A DNA stretch of 64,000 nucleotides. Source: Methylopila capsulata (GTDB taxonomy: Bacteria > Pseudomonadota > Alphaproteobacteria > Rhizobiales > Methylopilaceae). The stretch covers positions 1 to 64,000 of the forward strand of contig NZ_JAFBCY010000005.1 of the NCBI RefSeq assembly GCF_016907975.1. The letters run 5' to 3'. Shown one piece after another: positions 1 through 10,302 of this stretch; the first letter of the stretch is position 1, and every line of letters begins with the position of its first letter. The translations under genes and the position numbers were made by a program. The notes beneath the pieces were generated by a model, which saw only the letters and a program-made list of their open reading frames with translations, made no database searches and had not been told where the DNA came from.

Positions 1-614
1 ATCGCCATGTCGGTCGCGACGAACGCCCCGTAGAGCTTCTCGACCACCGAGCCCGCCTGCTTGGCGAGGTCGCCCGAAAGCCCCAGCGCCTTCGCAACCG
101 TCCGCCCATGATGCGGCTGCACGCCGGTCGCGGGATCCACGGTCACCGTGTGGATCTTCTCGGGTGTGTCGTGCGCCACATCCTCGATGTTCATGCCGCC
201 TTCGGTCGAGACGACGAAGGCCACATGGCCGGAATCGCGATCGACGAGGGCCGACAGATAGAACTCCTTGGCGATGTCGGAGCCTTCCTCGACGTAGAGG
301 CGATTCACCTGCTTGCCGGCGGGGCCGGTCTGCAGCGTCACCAGCGTCTTGCCAAGCATCTGGCCAACGAATTCCTTCGCCTCTTCCGGCGACTTGGCGA
401 GCCGGACGCCGCCCTTCTCGCCCGCCTCGGGCTCCTTGAACGTGCCCTTGCCGCGGCCGCCCGCGTGGATCTGCGACTTCACCACCCAGACAGGACCGTC
501 GAGGCCGGCGATCGCCGTGTCGGCGTCCGCGGCGACGAGGATCGGGAAGCCCGTCGGGACCGGAACGCCGAAGGTCCGCAGCAGCGCCTTGGCCTGGTAC
601 TCATGGATGTTCAT
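1..614 (-). CDS. sucC: Succinyl-CoA synthetase beta subunit (partial, N-terminal part)
   Basis: ADP-forming succinate-CoA ligase beta chain of the TCA cycle, which forms ATP while converting succinyl-CoA to succinate with the alpha subunit SucD. About 204 N-terminal residues are present; the rest lies beyond the left edge. The start reads [12 protein letters not shown], the usual family start, and [12 protein letters not shown] near residue 46 is the ATP-grasp nucleotide-binding segment. The start overlaps the end of the upstream small membrane-protein gene by 14 bases, and mdh is upstream on the same strand, so mdh, the small gene and sucC probably form one operon, as is common in alphaproteobacteria. 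Confidence 0.96.
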   Translation of the reverse strand, partial: MNIHEYQAKALLRTFGVPVPTGFPILVAADADTAIAGLDGPVWVVKSQIHAGGRGKGTFKEPEAGEKGGVRLAKSPEEAKEFVGQMLGKTLVTLQTGPAGKQVNRLYVEEGSDIAKEFYLSALVDRDSGHVAFVVSTEGGMNIEDVAHDTPEKIHTVTVDPATGVQPHHGRTVAKALGLSGDLAKQAGSVVEKLYGAFVATDMA

Positions 615-1005
615 CGAAGTGTCCCTGAGGCCTGAGTGAGGGCGCCCCGCCGGACGGCGGGGCCGCTCCACGCCGCCCGCGCACGGCCTTGCGGCGACGC
701 TGGACGACCAAGCGGTCCACGCCGTTGGCCACGGAGGCCAGGATGGCGTGCACCAGAAGAAGAAACGCGGTCAGCGACGCGCCCATGACGATCGGGGGCA
801 GGACGCCGTTCACGAAACGGTCGGACGGCTCGCCCGGCCCGAAACCGGAGAAGAGCGCGGCCAGCGCGAACAGCGGTCCGAGGAGACCGCCCGCGAGCGC
901 GGTCGCCCCGTCGACCACGCGACGGACCGGCCCCCTGCCGGGGTTCGGTCCGTCCGGCCAGTCCTTCAGGCCGTCGGCCAGGTCGGACAGGTCCAGGTCG
1001 TCCAT
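601..1005 (-). CDS. Small membrane protein of unknown function between mdh and sucC
   Basis: A 134-residue protein with an acidic N-terminus ([17 protein letters not shown]), two hydrophobic stretches of about 20 residues (roughly residues 37-57 and 68-90) and a strongly basic C-terminal tail. It probably has two membrane helices with the basic tail in the cytoplasm. I do not recognise a family. It lies 67 bases after mdh, and its end overlaps the sucC start by 14 bases, which supports co-translation with sucC. Its frame is open throughout and the gap between mdh and sucC would otherwise be unexplained. Function is unknown. Confidence 0.6.
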   Translation of the reverse strand: MDDLDLSDLADGLKDWPDGPNPGRGPVRRVVDGATALAGGLLGPLFALAALFSGFGPGEPSDRFVNGVLPPIVMGASLTAFLLLVHAILASVANGVDRLVVQRRRKAVRGRRGAAPPSGGAPSLRPQGHFDEHP

Positions 1006-1072
1006 CGCAGCTCCCGTCGGCGCCTTCCGGCCGCATGACGTCCGCCCCCGTGTCGCTTTAGCCCCGGCCCTT

Positions 1073-2116
<1,044 letters not shown>

Positions 2117-2209
2117 CTATCGCGATTGAGCAATCCGTTCAAGTGATCGGACCTGTGAATTGTGCGCTGCGATCTCGCATTGCGAGGTCGAGCAAAGAGT
2201 AAGGCAGGC

Positions 2210-3376
2210 TCACGTTTCGACCAGCCCCGCAGCGCTTCCGCTCGCCGCGCTGTCGGGCCGTCCATGGGGACGATCGAGCCAGGCGTCGGAGCGCATTTCG
2301 ACCAGGCGCGAGGCGGTCCGGGCGAAGCCGAAGGTCTCGTAGCCCTCGGTCCCGCCCCAGAGACCGTCCGGCTCCGCCTCGGCCGAGGCCACCAGCTTGA
2401 CGTGATGCTCGTAGAGCGCGTCGACCATCGTCATGAAGCGGCGCGCCTCGTTGCGGCGGCCCTCGTCCAATGTCGGCACCCGGTCGAGCACAAGCGTGTG
2501 ATAGCGGCGTGCGATCGCGATGTAGTCGGCGGCGCCGAGCGGTCTCGCGCAGAGATCGTCGAAGCTCGCGCGGGCCACGCCGTTCGACACCCGCGGCAGC
2601 GCCACGTGGCGGCCCTGCACGTCGAGCACGCCCGGCGCGCCGTCGGAGCCCGCAAGCGCGCGGAACGCCTGATCGAGAGCGGCTTCGGCGCGGGCGTCGG
2701 CCGGCGTGTGCCACACGCCCGTGTCGCCCAGCTTCTCGCGGCGGAAATCGGTGGGCGAGGCCAGCTTCACCACCTCCATGCGCTGCTCGAGCATCTTGAT
2801 GAAGGGCGTGAACAGCGAGCGGTTGAGGCCGTCCTTGTAGAGATCCTGCGGCGGCACGTTGGAGGTGGCGACCACCGTGACGCCGGCGGCGAACAGGCGC
2901 TCGAACAACCGCGCGAGGATCATGGCGTCGGCGATGTCGGTGACGTGAAACTCGTCGAAACACAGCAGCGTCGCTTCCGCCGCGAGCGCCTCGCCGACCG
3001 GCGGGATCACGTCGCCGGCAGGCCCCTTGCCGACCTTCGCGTCCGCGCGGGCCGCATGGATGCGGGCGTGCACGTCGATCATGAAATCGTGGAAATGCGC
3101 GCGGCGCTTCTTCGCGACCGGAACGGACTCGAAGAACAGGTCCATCAGCCGCGTCTTGCCGCGGCCGACGTCGCCCCAGACGTAGAGGCCGCGCAAGGGT
3201 TCGGCGGCGCGCTTGGCGAACAGCCAGCCGAGCGCTCCGGACTTGCCGCGCCCGCGGTCGCGCAGCGCCTGGTCAAGCTCGCCCAGGCGACGCACCACCG
3301 CCTCCTGCGCCGGATCGCGATCGAGCGCGCCCGATCGGACGAGCGCTTCGTAGCGCTGGGTGGTGGTTTCGGTCAT
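2210..3376 (-). CDS. zapE: AFG1/ZapE-family ATPase
   Basis: A P-loop ATPase of 388 residues from the AFG1/LACE1 family, known in bacteria as ZapE, a cell-division-associated ATPase. Visible motifs are Walker A GDVGRGKTRL (about residue 68), Walker B LLCFDEFHVTD (about 137), and ATSNVPPQDLYKDGLNR, a typical family segment after the arginine-finger region. The C-terminal part YETFGFARTASRLVEMRS is also characteristic. The gene is 171 bases upstream of mdh on the same strand; an mdh/zapE neighbourhood recurs in Rhizobiales. The cell-division role is taken from the family. Confidence 0.92.
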   Translation of the reverse strand: MTETTTQRYEALVRSGALDRDPAQEAVVRRLGELDQALRDRGRGKSGALGWLFAKRAAEPLRGLYVWGDVGRGKTRLMDLFFESVPVAKKRRAHFHDFMIDVHARIHAARADAKVGKGPAGDVIPPVGEALAAEATLLCFDEFHVTDIADAMILARLFERLFAAGVTVVATSNVPPQDLYKDGLNRSLFTPFIKMLEQRMEVVKLASPTDFRREKLGDTGVWHTPADARAEAALDQAFRALAGSDGAPGVLDVQGRHVALPRVSNGVARASFDDLCARPLGAADYIAIARRYHTLVLDRVPTLDEGRRNEARRFMTMVDALYEHHVKLVASAEAEPDGLWGGTEGYETFGFARTASRLVEMRSDAWLDRPHGRPDSAASGSAAGLVET

Positions 3377-3622
3377 CGCAGGGACGCGACGCCTCGCGGG
3401 GTGGCGGAGCGCGGAGATCGGCCGCGGTCCGAGAGGGACGACCGTCGCTTACCAGACGATCGGGGACCCGTCATGCGGTCCGATCGTGGGACAGACCTTC
3501 GTCGAGCGCGCATCACATCTGCGGAGGCCCAGGAACGCGGCGGTCGTCGGCGGCGTTTCTCCTGCGCCTCGGACGGAAGCCGGATGTCGCCGTCCGCCGC
3601 CTCAACAGAAAGGATCCGCCGC

Positions 3623-3904
3623 GTGCGCACCGCGCTCTGTCTCGCCCTCGGCCTCCTCGCCGCCAGCGTCGCCGCAGCCCACGCGGGCCAGACGAAGACC
3701 CACGCCCGACACGACGCGCGCGTCTACAACCGCGCGCCGGACGACGCCTGGCGGCCGTTCAGCGGCGTCCGGGAGAGGCGAGCTTACGCGCCGGACACGC
3801 CCTACGGCCCGCGCTACCAGACCCAGGAACAGGAGCAGCAGTCGATGTACGACTTCTCCACGGGCAAGCGCGGCAACATGCGGGAGTACTGGTGGCGCGA
3901 CTGA
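3623..3904 (+). CDS. Small exported protein of unknown function (GTG start)
   Basis: A 93-residue product starting at GTG, preceded by AGAAAGGA as a ribosome-binding site about 8 bases upstream. Residues 1-21 (MRTALCLALGLLAASVAAAHA) form a clear Sec signal peptide cut after AHA. The mature part is rich in Tyr, Arg and Gln, for example YGPRYQTQEQEQQSMYDFS, with no cysteine and no family I recognise. It is probably periplasmic. The frame extends upstream without a stop, but only the part from this GTG looks like protein. Followed by the small cluster at 4031-4783. Confidence 0.6.
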   Translation: MRTALCLALGLLAASVAAAHAGQTKTHARHDARVYNRAPDDAWRPFSGVRERRAYAPDTPYGPRYQTQEQEQQSMYDFSTGKRGNMREYWWRD

Positions 3905-4030
3905 CGATCGGCGCAGGCGCGGGCTGAGGCGCGCCGCGGCGGCGGCAAGGCCCCGCCGCGAAGAACTCGGCGCTTGAGCGCGATCGCGCGCGGCTTGTGG
4001 GCCGCTTCCGGGCGGCCTAATCCTAGCCCT

Positions 4031-4345
4031 GTGAAACGGCTGAAGATCCTGACGGTCGCCCTGTGCGTGGCGGTTCTCGCGGTGTGCGCCTGGACGACGC
4101 CTTACGTCTGCGCGCCCGGCGGACATGCGCCTGTGGCCGTCGCCTCGATGCATGGCGAGCATGCCGCCGCCCATCCCGTCGACCGCGCGTCCCACTGCCT
4201 GTCCGTCTGCGCCGCGCTGCCCGCGGCCTTGGCCGCGGCGCTCGCCCCGCGGTCCGAAGGCGAGACCTCCGACCTCTGGCGCGCGCTGGGCGTGCGGAAA
4301 AGCCATACGCCCGACATGGCGAGCCCGCCGCCCCGCTCCGTCTGA
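4031..4345 (+). CDS. Small exported/membrane His- and Cys-containing protein
   Basis: A 104-residue product from GTG at 4031. An in-frame TTG at 3974 exists, but the signal-peptide start MKRLKILTVALCVAVLAVCAW begins here. After the hydrophobic N-terminus comes a segment rich in His, Cys and Met (MHGEHAAAHP, then SHCLSVCAALPAAL) that could bind metal, followed by a second hydrophobic stretch. I do not recognise a family. It sits 51 bases upstream of a DUF305 gene on the same strand, and DUF305 proteins are often found with copper-handling genes, so a role in periplasmic metal handling is possible but is an inference from context. Confidence 0.5.
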   Translation: MKRLKILTVALCVAVLAVCAWTTPYVCAPGGHAPVAVASMHGEHAAAHPVDRASHCLSVCAALPAALAAALAPRSEGETSDLWRALGVRKSHTPDMASPPPRSV

Positions 4346-4396
4346 CGCCTCGGGCGCACCTGCGCCCTCACCTCAACACTCAGATGGAGCACTCAC

Positions 4397-4783
4397 ATGA
4401 CGTCCTTCAAGGCGGCCCTTCTCTGCGCCGCGACCCTCGCCCTCGCGACGCCTGCGGCGGCGGACCAGCACGACGCGTCCGGCCATCAGGGGCACGGAAG
4501 CGCGACCGCCGGGGAAAGCCCGGCGTCCGCGGCCTTCCGCGCCGCGAACAGCAAGATGCATGAGGCGATGACGCTGCCGCTCAGCGGCGACGCCGACGCG
4601 GACTTCCTGCGCGCCATGATCCCCCATCACGAGGGAGCGCTCGACATGGCGCGGATCGAACTCAAGCACGGCAAAAACGCCGCGGCGCGGGAGCTGGCCG
4701 AGCGGATCGTCGCCGCGCAGGAGCGCGAGATCGCGGAGATGAAGGCGCTTCTGGCGCAGATCGAGGCCGCTCCGTCGAAGTGA
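4397..4783 (+). CDS. DUF305 family periplasmic protein
   Basis: A 128-residue protein with a Sec signal peptide (residues 1-22, ending TPAAA), a short His-rich linker (HDASGHQGHGS), and the DUF305 core. The hallmark is DFLRAMIPHHEGALDMARIE near residues 74-93, followed by the helix ELAERIVAAQEREIAEMKALL. DUF305 proteins are periplasmic, ferritin-like helical bundles; some (CopM) bind copper. The gene lies directly downstream of another small exported His/Cys protein, and the two may form a metal-response pair. The exact ligand is unknown. Confidence 0.88.
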   Translation: MTSFKAALLCAATLALATPAAADQHDASGHQGHGSATAGESPASAAFRAANSKMHEAMTLPLSGDADADFLRAMIPHHEGALDMARIELKHGKNAAARELAERIVAAQEREIAEMKALLAQIEAAPSK

Positions 4784-4809
4784 CGCGCGGGCCATAAGCC
4801 TGACGTCCG

Positions 4810-4839
4810 GGAGCGCGCGTCCCGACGGGCGCGCGCTCC
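4810..4839. terminator. GC-rich hairpin between convergent genes
   Basis: A 10-bp perfect stem (GGAGCGCGCG with CGCGCGCTCC) around a 10-base loop fills the gap between the DUF305 gene (plus) and the CMD-family gene (minus). There is no T-tract on either side, so if it ends transcription it does so weakly or with Rho. Confidence 0.45.
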
Positions 4840-5244
4840 TCAGCGGAACGCCGCGTCCACCGGCGGCCGCAGGCCGTTGACAAGGGCGTTGGTCTTGTTC
4901 GCGAGAGCGATCACGGACAGCAGCTCGGCGAGGCCGGCGTCGTCGAGCCCCTTGGCGAGGGCGCCGGCGGTGTGGGAGCGGATGCAGTACTCGCAGCCGT
5001 TCGTCACCGAGACCGCGATGTAGACGAGCTCCTTGGTCAGCGGATCGAGCGCGCCGTCGCCCATCACCGCCTTCACCTCGGCCCAGGTCCGCTCCAGCGC
5101 CGCCGGGTCGTTCGCGAGCGCCCGCCAGAAGTTGTTGACGAGGTCGGTCCTGCGAACCGCCCGGATGTCGTCGAACACGGCGGTCACGCGGGGGTCAGCC
5201 TCGGCGTCGGACACAGGCGGGAGCAGAGGACGGGGATCGGACAT
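4840..5244 (-). CDS. Carboxymuconolactone decarboxylase (AhpD-like) family protein
   Basis: A 134-residue protein of the CMD/AhpD fold. The redox motif is CEYCIRSHTAGA near residue 85, with the CxxC and following His of AhpD-like peroxidase partners. The following helix LDDAGLAELLSVIALANKTNAL is also typical. The start MSDPRPLLPP at 5244 is chosen; an in-frame ATG at 5277 would add 11 residues. The enzyme probably acts as a thiol-dependent peroxidase or reductase; the true substrate cannot be told from sequence. It is transcribed alone and converges with the DUF305 gene. Confidence 0.85.
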   Translation of the reverse strand: MSDPRPLLPPVSDAEADPRVTAVFDDIRAVRRTDLVNNFWRALANDPAALERTWAEVKAVMGDGALDPLTKELVYIAVSVTNGCEYCIRSHTAGALAKGLDDAGLAELLSVIALANKTNALVNGLRPPVDAAFR

Positions 5245-5393
5245 TGCGGTCTCCAACAAAATCGCTTCGCCGACCATTCCGCCCTGCGCTCAGGATCGCA
5301 ACCCGACGCTCGGCGGTGGTCCACCCGCGCGAGAGCCCGTATCTGGCCCTGAGGAAAGCGAGGCGCTTCCGTCACTCGCCCTGGAGACCCGCG

Positions 5394-5774
5394 ATGCCCC
5401 TGACGCTCTGGTGCGTGCTGATCGCCGGTATTCTGCCGATTTTCACGGTCGGCCTCGCCAAATGGAGCGACCGCAACTTCGACAACGCGAACCCGCGCGG
5501 CTGGGCGGATAGCCTGAGCGGTTGGCGCAAGCGCGCCGTCGCCGCCCAGCAGAACGGCTTCGAGGTGTTCCCGCTGTTCGCGGCGGCGGCGCTGGTCGCG
5601 GTGACGCAGGGCGCGGATCTCACCACGGCGAACGCGCTCGCGGTCGCCTTCATCCTGCTCAGGATCGCCTACGTCGCCTGCTATCTCGCGGACCGCCCGA
5701 CCCTGCGCTCGGGGGTGTGGAGCCTCGGCTTCCTCGCGACGGCGACGCTGTTCACGTCTCCGGCGTGGAGCTGA
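5394..5774 (+). CDS. MAPEG family membrane protein
   Basis: A 126-residue integral membrane protein with four hydrophobic segments. The pattern of NPRGWADSLSGWRKRAVAAQ followed by QNGFEVFPLFAAAALVA and FILLRIAYVACYLADRPTLR is typical of bacterial MAPEG proteins (membrane-associated eicosanoid and glutathione metabolism family). The family includes glutathione transferases and peroxidases, but the bacterial members are mostly uncharacterised. The start at 5394 gives MPLTLWCVLIAG, placing the first helix at the N-terminus. Monocistronic, converging with the small gene at 5776. Confidence 0.85.
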   Translation: MPLTLWCVLIAGILPIFTVGLAKWSDRNFDNANPRGWADSLSGWRKRAVAAQQNGFEVFPLFAAAALVAVTQGADLTTANALAVAFILLRIAYVACYLADRPTLRSGVWSLGFLATATLFTSPAWS

Positions 5775-5775
5775 G

Positions 5776-5949
5776 CTACTCGGCGATCAGCGTGAGGCCG
5801 AGCTCGGACGCCTTGGCGTGGACGTCGCCCTGCGAGCGACGCAGCCGCATGGCGATCACGCTTGCAGGCACCTTCTCGCGGGCGAGCGCCTGAAGGTCCT
5901 GCACGTTCTCCACCGTCCACGGACGGTCCTGGTCGACCACGTCGTTCAT
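5776..5949 (-). CDS. 57-residue protein, DNA-binding-like helix pair, unknown
   Basis: A short gene encoding MNDVVDQDRPWTVENVQDLQ and a predicted helix-turn-helix-like second half (residues 21-57: LAREKVPASVIAMRLRRSQG, then DVHAKASELGLTLIAE). AGGGAGGTTGTGATG provides a strong ribosome-binding site. Short proteins of this shape, with a Trp near residue 11 and the ALAREKVPASVIAMRL segment, are common in alphaproteobacteria and resemble the DNA-binding half of larger regulators. It converges with the MAPEG gene, ends 2 bases from it, and has no other partner. Confidence 0.65.
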   Translation of the reverse strand: MNDVVDQDRPWTVENVQDLQALAREKVPASVIAMRLRRSQGDVHAKASELGLTLIAE

Positions 5950-6032
5950 CACAACCTCCCTGACACGCGTTGATCGTTCGATCGACGTGGGTCGGAAGGG
6001 GACGGCTTTCGAGCGCTAGGCACGCCTAAAAT

Positions 6033-6395
6033 TCAGGCGGATTCCACGATGTCCGTCGCAGGCGTTCGCCGTATCCAGAACGGAACGGCGACCCCTGCGA
6101 CATAGAGCACGAGGAAAAACGTCGCGGCGTTGCGGATCGGCGCGGCCCAGAACGCGCGCGACTCGCGCAACGGCGGAGTCTCGCCCGCAAGGCGCGCTCG
6201 GGCGCGTTCGGCGTCGCCTGCGGACGTCCGGATCTCGATGCCGCCCAGGGCCGGAAGCATATGCCAGTCGAGCGAGGCGAACCCGCCGCCGACGACGGTG
6301 ACAGAGACCCCTTCGGCCTCCAAAGCCGACTGTGCGGTCGCGGCGGCGGGGTAGCCGTGACAGACGGCCACGGTGACCAGCGCGTCGGAAGCCAT
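6033..6395 (-). CDS. DUF2007-type protein with C-terminal membrane helix
   Basis: A 120-residue protein. The N-terminal 75 residues (VAVCHGYPAAATAQSALEAE, then GVSVTVVGGGFASLDWHM) match the DUF2007 putative signal-transducing fold, where a cysteine or histidine follows the first strand. A predicted membrane helix is near residues 91-110 (NAATFFLVLYVAGVAVPFWI). It lies 20 bases after sdhB on the same strand and may be the last gene of the sdh operon. Function is not established. Confidence 0.7.
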   Translation of the reverse strand: MASDALVTVAVCHGYPAAATAQSALEAEGVSVTVVGGGFASLDWHMLPALGGIEIRTSAGDAERARARLAGETPPLRESRAFWAAPIRNAATFFLVLYVAGVAVPFWIRRTPATDIVESA

Positions 6396-6415
6396 CGCCC
6401 GCCCCCGCGCCGGCC

Positions 6416-7201
6416 TCAGAACTGCCGCGCGACCATCATGCCCTTGATCTCGGCGATCGCCTTGGCGGGGTTCAGCCCCTTGGGGCAGGCCTTGGCGCAA
6501 TTCATGATGGTGTGGCAGCGGTAGAGCTTGAACGGGTCTTCGAGGTCGTCCAGCCGCTCGCCGGTCGCCTCGTCGCGGCTGTCGATCAGCCAGCGGTAGG
6601 CCTGCAGCAGCGCGGCGGGACCGAGGTAGCGGTCGCCGTTCCACCAGTAGCTCGGGCACGAGGTGGAGCAGCAGGCGCAGAGGATGCACTCGTAGAGGCC
6701 GTCGAGCTTCTCGCGGTCGTCGCGGGACTGCTTCCACTCATCGCCCGGCGCGCGGGTGTCGGTCTTGAGCCAGGGCTCCACGGACGCATGCTGGGCGTAG
6801 AACTGGGTGAGGTCCGGAACGAGGTCCTTCACCACCGGCATGTGCGGCAGCGGGTAGATCTTCACCGTCCCGCCCGAGGCGCAGTCGTCCATGCCCTTGG
6901 TGCAGGCGAGCGTGTTGGTGCCGTCGATGTTCATCGCGCAGGAGCCGCAGATGCCCTCGCGACACGAGCGGCGGAAGGTCAGCGTCGAGTCGATCTTGGA
7001 CTTGATGTAGATCAGCCCGTCGAGGACCATCGGCCCGCAGTCCTCACGATCGACATAGAAGGTGTCGACCCGCGGATTCTGCCCGTCCTCCGGATTCCAG
7101 CGGTAGACCTTGAATTCGGTCGTGGTCTTCGCGCCGGCCGGCTTCGGCCAGGACTTGCCGCCGACGATGCGGGAGTTCTTGGGAAGGTTGAGCTGAACCA
7201 T
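6416..7201 (-). CDS. sdhB: Succinate dehydrogenase iron-sulfur subunit
   Basis: The electron-transfer subunit of respiratory complex II, 261 residues. The [2Fe-2S] ferredoxin domain has [15 protein letters not shown] and a later Cys in NTLACTKGM. The C-terminal domain has [16 protein letters not shown] and [17 protein letters not shown], which bind the 4Fe-4S and 3Fe-4S clusters. The start [16 protein letters not shown] at 7201 is chosen because upstream sequence in frame is not conserved protein. It is separated from sdhA by an alpha/beta hydrolase gene, an unusual order. Confidence 0.97.
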   Translation of the reverse strand: MVQLNLPKNSRIVGGKSWPKPAGAKTTTEFKVYRWNPEDGQNPRVDTFYVDREDCGPMVLDGLIYIKSKIDSTLTFRRSCREGICGSCAMNIDGTNTLACTKGMDDCASGGTVKIYPLPHMPVVKDLVPDLTQFYAQHASVEPWLKTDTRAPGDEWKQSRDDREKLDGLYECILCACCSTSCPSYWWNGDRYLGPAALLQAYRWLIDSRDEATGERLDDLEDPFKLYRCHTIMNCAKACPKGLNPAKAIAEIKGMMVARQF

Positions 7202-7223
7202 GGATTTACGGTTTCCGGTTCGG

Positions 7224-8075
7224 TCAGGCCGCCGCCAATTGCGGCGAGGGCAGGAAACGCAGGAGCGCGGCGACGATCGCTTCGGGCGCGTCTTCCTGCA
7301 CAAGGTGGCCCGCTTCGGGGACGCGGATGAGAGCGCCGCCGGTCAGGCGGCGCGCGAGTTCTTCGCCGCGCTCGATGGGGATCCAGGCGTCCCGATCCCC
7401 CCACAGAAGCTGTACGGGGCAGCGGACGTCGCCATAGCGGGTTTCGATCTCGTCGGTGAACCGCTGATCCATCTGCGCGATCTGGCGATAGAAGGCCGGG
7501 CGCCCGGTCTCGCCGCGCCAGGGCGCCGCGTACCCCTCGAGCGCATCGGCCGCCAGCGGCCGGTGCGCTGCGCCCTTCAGATAAGCGTCGAGGGCCGCCT
7601 CGTGAATGTAATCCGGCATGCCCGAGAAGGCCGCCTCGTGCTCGCGCACATGCCGCACGAACGGCGAGCCCCAGGGCGCGAGCGCGACCGGGTCGACCAG
7701 CGTCAATGACCGGTAGTCCGCGCCGTGAAGGAGGTGCGCGCGCAGCGACGTTGCTCCGCCGAAGTCATGCGCCAGCACGTCGGGCCGATCGAGGCCCAGG
7801 TGCTTGAGGAGAGCCGCCAACATCTCGCCCTGCCGACCCAGCGAAACGTCCTGCCCATCGCGCTTCGACGACTGGCCGTAGCCGATGAGGTCGAACAGCA
7901 CCACCCGTCGCTCGACCGCGAGGATCGGGGCGATGCGCCGCCAGACGAAGGACGAGAACGGCGTGCCGTGCGCCATCACCAGCGGCGGACCGTCGCCGAG
8001 GGAATCGAACGCCACCACGTCGTCGCCGAAGGCGAAACGTTCGCGGAGCGTTCCGGTCGAAGGCGCGGCGGTCAT
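7224..8075 (-). CDS. Alpha/beta hydrolase with Asp nucleophile inside the sdh operon
   Basis: A 283-residue alpha/beta-fold hydrolase. [15 protein letters not shown] (about residues 36-50) is the oxyanion region and matches haloalkane dehalogenases except that the halide-binding Asn of HGNP is Thr. The nucleophile elbow is AHDFGGA (about residue 102), so the nucleophile is Asp, as in dehalogenases and epoxide hydrolases; the usual Trp after Asp is Phe. The acid is in GDRDAWIP and the catalytic His in EAGHLVQED. It starts 4 bases after sdhA stops and ends 22 bases before sdhB, so it is translated in the sdh operon. Substrate unknown; true dehalogenase activity is doubtful given the two changes. 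Confidence 0.85.
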   Translation of the reverse strand: MTAAPSTGTLRERFAFGDDVVAFDSLGDGPPLVMAHGTPFSSFVWRRIAPILAVERRVVLFDLIGYGQSSKRDGQDVSLGRQGEMLAALLKHLGLDRPDVLAHDFGGATSLRAHLLHGADYRSLTLVDPVALAPWGSPFVRHVREHEAAFSGMPDYIHEAALDAYLKGAAHRPLAADALEGYAAPWRGETGRPAFYRQIAQMDQRFTDEIETRYGDVRCPVQLLWGDRDAWIPIERGEELARRLTGGALIRVPEAGHLVQEDAPEAIVAALLRFLPSPQLAAA

Positions 8076-8079
8076 CGGT

Positions 8080-9912
8080 TCAGTACACCCGCGCCTTGGG
8101 CTCGATGTACTGGATGTCGTTGGTCATCGTGTAGGTGTGGACCGGCCGGTAATCGATCGAGACCTGCCGCTTCGCCACGTCCGCCCAGGCGAGCGTGTGC
8201 TTCATCCATTCCTTGTCGTCGCGGTCCGGGAAGTCCTCGCGGGCGTGGGCGCCGCGGCTCTCCTTGCGGTTGACCGCGCTGTCCATGGTGACAACGGCCT
8301 GGGCGATCAGGTTGTCGAACTCGAGCGTCTCGATCAGGTCCGAGTTCCAGACCAGCGAGCGGTCGGCGATCCGCACGTCCTCCGCGCCCGACCACACCTC
8401 GTGGATGAGGCCGTGGCCCTCCTGCAGCACCTCGCCGGTGCGGAACACCGCGCAGTTCGACTGCATGACCTTCTGCATTTGGAGGCGAAGCTCCGCGGTC
8501 GAGGTGCCGCCGGAGGCGTTGCGCAGGCGGTCGAGCCGGGCGATCGCGGGCTCGGAGTAGGACGCCTGGGGCTCGCGGTGGGTCGCGTTCGGCTCCATGG
8601 TCGCGGCGCAGCGGTCGGCGGCGGCGCGGCCGAACACCACGAGGTCGATCAGCGAGTTCGAGCCCAGGCGGTTGGCGCCGTGCACCGACACGCAGGCCGC
8701 CTCGCCCAGCGCCATCAGGCCGCGCACCACGGTGTCCGGGTCGCCGTTCGACTTGGTCAGCACCTCGCCGTGAAAGTTCGTGGGGATGCCGCCCATGTTG
8801 TAGTGCACGGTCGGCAGCACGGGGATCGGCTCCTTGGTGAGGTCCACGCCCGCGAACACCTTCGCGCTCTCCGAGATGCCCGGCAGGCGCTCGTGCAGGA
8901 TCTTCGGATCGAGGTGGTCGAGGTGCAGGTAGATGTGATCCTTGTTCTTGCCGACGCCGCGGCCCTCGCGGATCTCGACCGTCATCGAACGGGAGACCAC
9001 GTCGCGGGAGGCGAGATCCTTCGCGGAGGGCGCGTAGCGCTCCATGAAGCGCTCGCCCTCGGAGTTCGTGAGATAGCCGCCCTCGCCGCGGGCGCCTTCG
9101 GTGATCAGGCAACCCGCGCCGTAGATGCCGGTCGGGTGGAACTGCACGAACTCCATGTCCTGCAGCGGCAGGCCGGCGCGCAGCACCATGGCGTTGCCGT
9201 CGCCGGTGCAGGTGTGGGCGGAGGTGGCGGAGAAGTAGGCCCGGCCGTAGCCGCCGGTCGCGAGGATGGTCTTGTGGCTGCGGAAGCGGTGCAGCGTGCC
9301 GTCGTCCATCTTCAGCGCGATGACGCCGACGCAGGCGCCCTCCTCGTCCATCATCAGGTCGATGGCGAAGTATTCGATGAAGAACTCGGCCTTGGCCTTC
9401 AGCGCCGCGCCGTAGAGCGTGTGCAGGATGGCGTGGCCGGTGCGGTCGGCGGCCGCGCAGGTGCGCTGGGCCGTGCCCTTGCCGTAATGGGTCGTCATGC
9501 CGCCGAACGGGCGCTGGTAGATCTTGCCCTCCTCCGTGCGGGAGAACGGCACGCCCCAGTGCTCCAGCTCGTAGACCGCGGCCGGCGCGTTGCGCACGAG
9601 GTACTCGATCGCGTCCTGGTCCCCGAGCCAGTCGGAGCCCTTGACGGTGTCGTACATGTGGAAGCGCCAGTCGTCCTCGCCCATGTTGCCGAGCGCGGCC
9701 GAGATGCCGCCCTGCGCCGCCACGGTGTGCGAGCGGGTCGGAAACACCTTGGTGATGCAGGCGGTCTTCAGGCCGGCTTCCGAGCAGCCGACCACGGCGC
9801 GCAGGCCCGCGCCGCCGGCGCCGACGACGACGACGTCGAAGGCGTGGTCGATGAAGGGATAGGCCCGGCCGTTGAGACCGGGAGCGCCGTTCGGCTTCGC
9901 GGCGTCGGCCAT
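8080..9912 (-). CDS. sdhA: Succinate dehydrogenase flavoprotein subunit
   Basis: The 610-residue catalytic subunit of complex II, which oxidises succinate to fumarate. FAD-binding [14 protein letters not shown] is near residues 27-40, and the histidine for covalent FAD is in [10 protein letters not shown] near residue 62. The substrate-binding part includes [20 protein letters not shown] and the catalytic arginine in the segment [18 protein letters not shown]. The length matches the family. It starts 4 bases before the stop of sdhD and is followed after 4 bases by the hydrolase gene. Confidence 0.97.
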   Translation of the reverse strand: MADAAKPNGAPGLNGRAYPFIDHAFDVVVVGAGGAGLRAVVGCSEAGLKTACITKVFPTRSHTVAAQGGISAALGNMGEDDWRFHMYDTVKGSDWLGDQDAIEYLVRNAPAAVYELEHWGVPFSRTEEGKIYQRPFGGMTTHYGKGTAQRTCAAADRTGHAILHTLYGAALKAKAEFFIEYFAIDLMMDEEGACVGVIALKMDDGTLHRFRSHKTILATGGYGRAYFSATSAHTCTGDGNAMVLRAGLPLQDMEFVQFHPTGIYGAGCLITEGARGEGGYLTNSEGERFMERYAPSAKDLASRDVVSRSMTVEIREGRGVGKNKDHIYLHLDHLDPKILHERLPGISESAKVFAGVDLTKEPIPVLPTVHYNMGGIPTNFHGEVLTKSNGDPDTVVRGLMALGEAACVSVHGANRLGSNSLIDLVVFGRAAADRCAATMEPNATHREPQASYSEPAIARLDRLRNASGGTSTAELRLQMQKVMQSNCAVFRTGEVLQEGHGLIHEVWSGAEDVRIADRSLVWNSDLIETLEFDNLIAQAVVTMDSAVNRKESRGAHAREDFPDRDDKEWMKHTLAWADVAKRQVSIDYRPVHTYTMTNDIQYIEPKARVY

Positions 9913-9916
9913 GGCG

Positions 9917-10291
9917 TCAGACTCCGAAACTGATCTTCAGAAGCGCGAAGACCGCCGACAGACCGACGACGATCGCGAAAAAGGTGTTGCCCATCAGCAG
10001 AAGCAGCTTGGGCAGCTCCGCATGGACGTAATCCTCGATGATCACCTGCATGCCGATACGCATGTGGACCACGACCGAGATCACGAACAGCAGCATCAGG
10101 ATCGCGACGATCGGATTCGACAGGGTCGCGACGACGCTCGCATGGCTGTCGCCGGCGAGCGACACCAGCACGCCGACGAAGACCGTCGACAGCACGAGAT
10201 TGGAGACGGCGGTCAGCCGCTGAAGCCAGAAATGGTCGGTGCCGGAACGGGCGGCGCCGAGTCCGCGGACCTGGCCGAGGGGGGTGCGCAT
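9917..10291 (-). CDS. sdhD: Succinate dehydrogenase membrane anchor subunit
   Basis: A 124-residue membrane anchor with three predicted helices. [20 protein letters not shown] near residue 16 and [17 protein letters not shown] near residue 79 are the family segments; the His in the second helix region is a likely heme b ligand. Together with SdhC it forms the quinone-reduction site of complex II. The start [17 protein letters not shown] at 10291 follows a GGAGGCACCC ribosome site. It sits between sdhC and sdhA on the same strand. Confidence 0.93.
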   Translation of the reverse strand: MRTPLGQVRGLGAARSGTDHFWLQRLTAVSNLVLSTVFVGVLVSLAGDSHASVVATLSNPIVAILMLLFVISVVVHMRIGMQVIIEDYVHAELPKLLLLMGNTFFAIVVGLSAVFALLKISFGV

Positions 10292-10302
10292 GGGTGCCTC
10301 CT

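Noticed and set aside
7224-8075. Calling the hydrolase a haloalkane dehalogenase
   Set aside because: The halide-stabilising Asn of HGNP is Thr and the Trp after the nucleophilic Asp is Phe, so true dehalogenase activity is not supported.
7885-9933. A plus-strand open frame of 682 codons opposite sdhA
   Set aside because: A shadow of sdhA, with low-complexity sequence and no motif.
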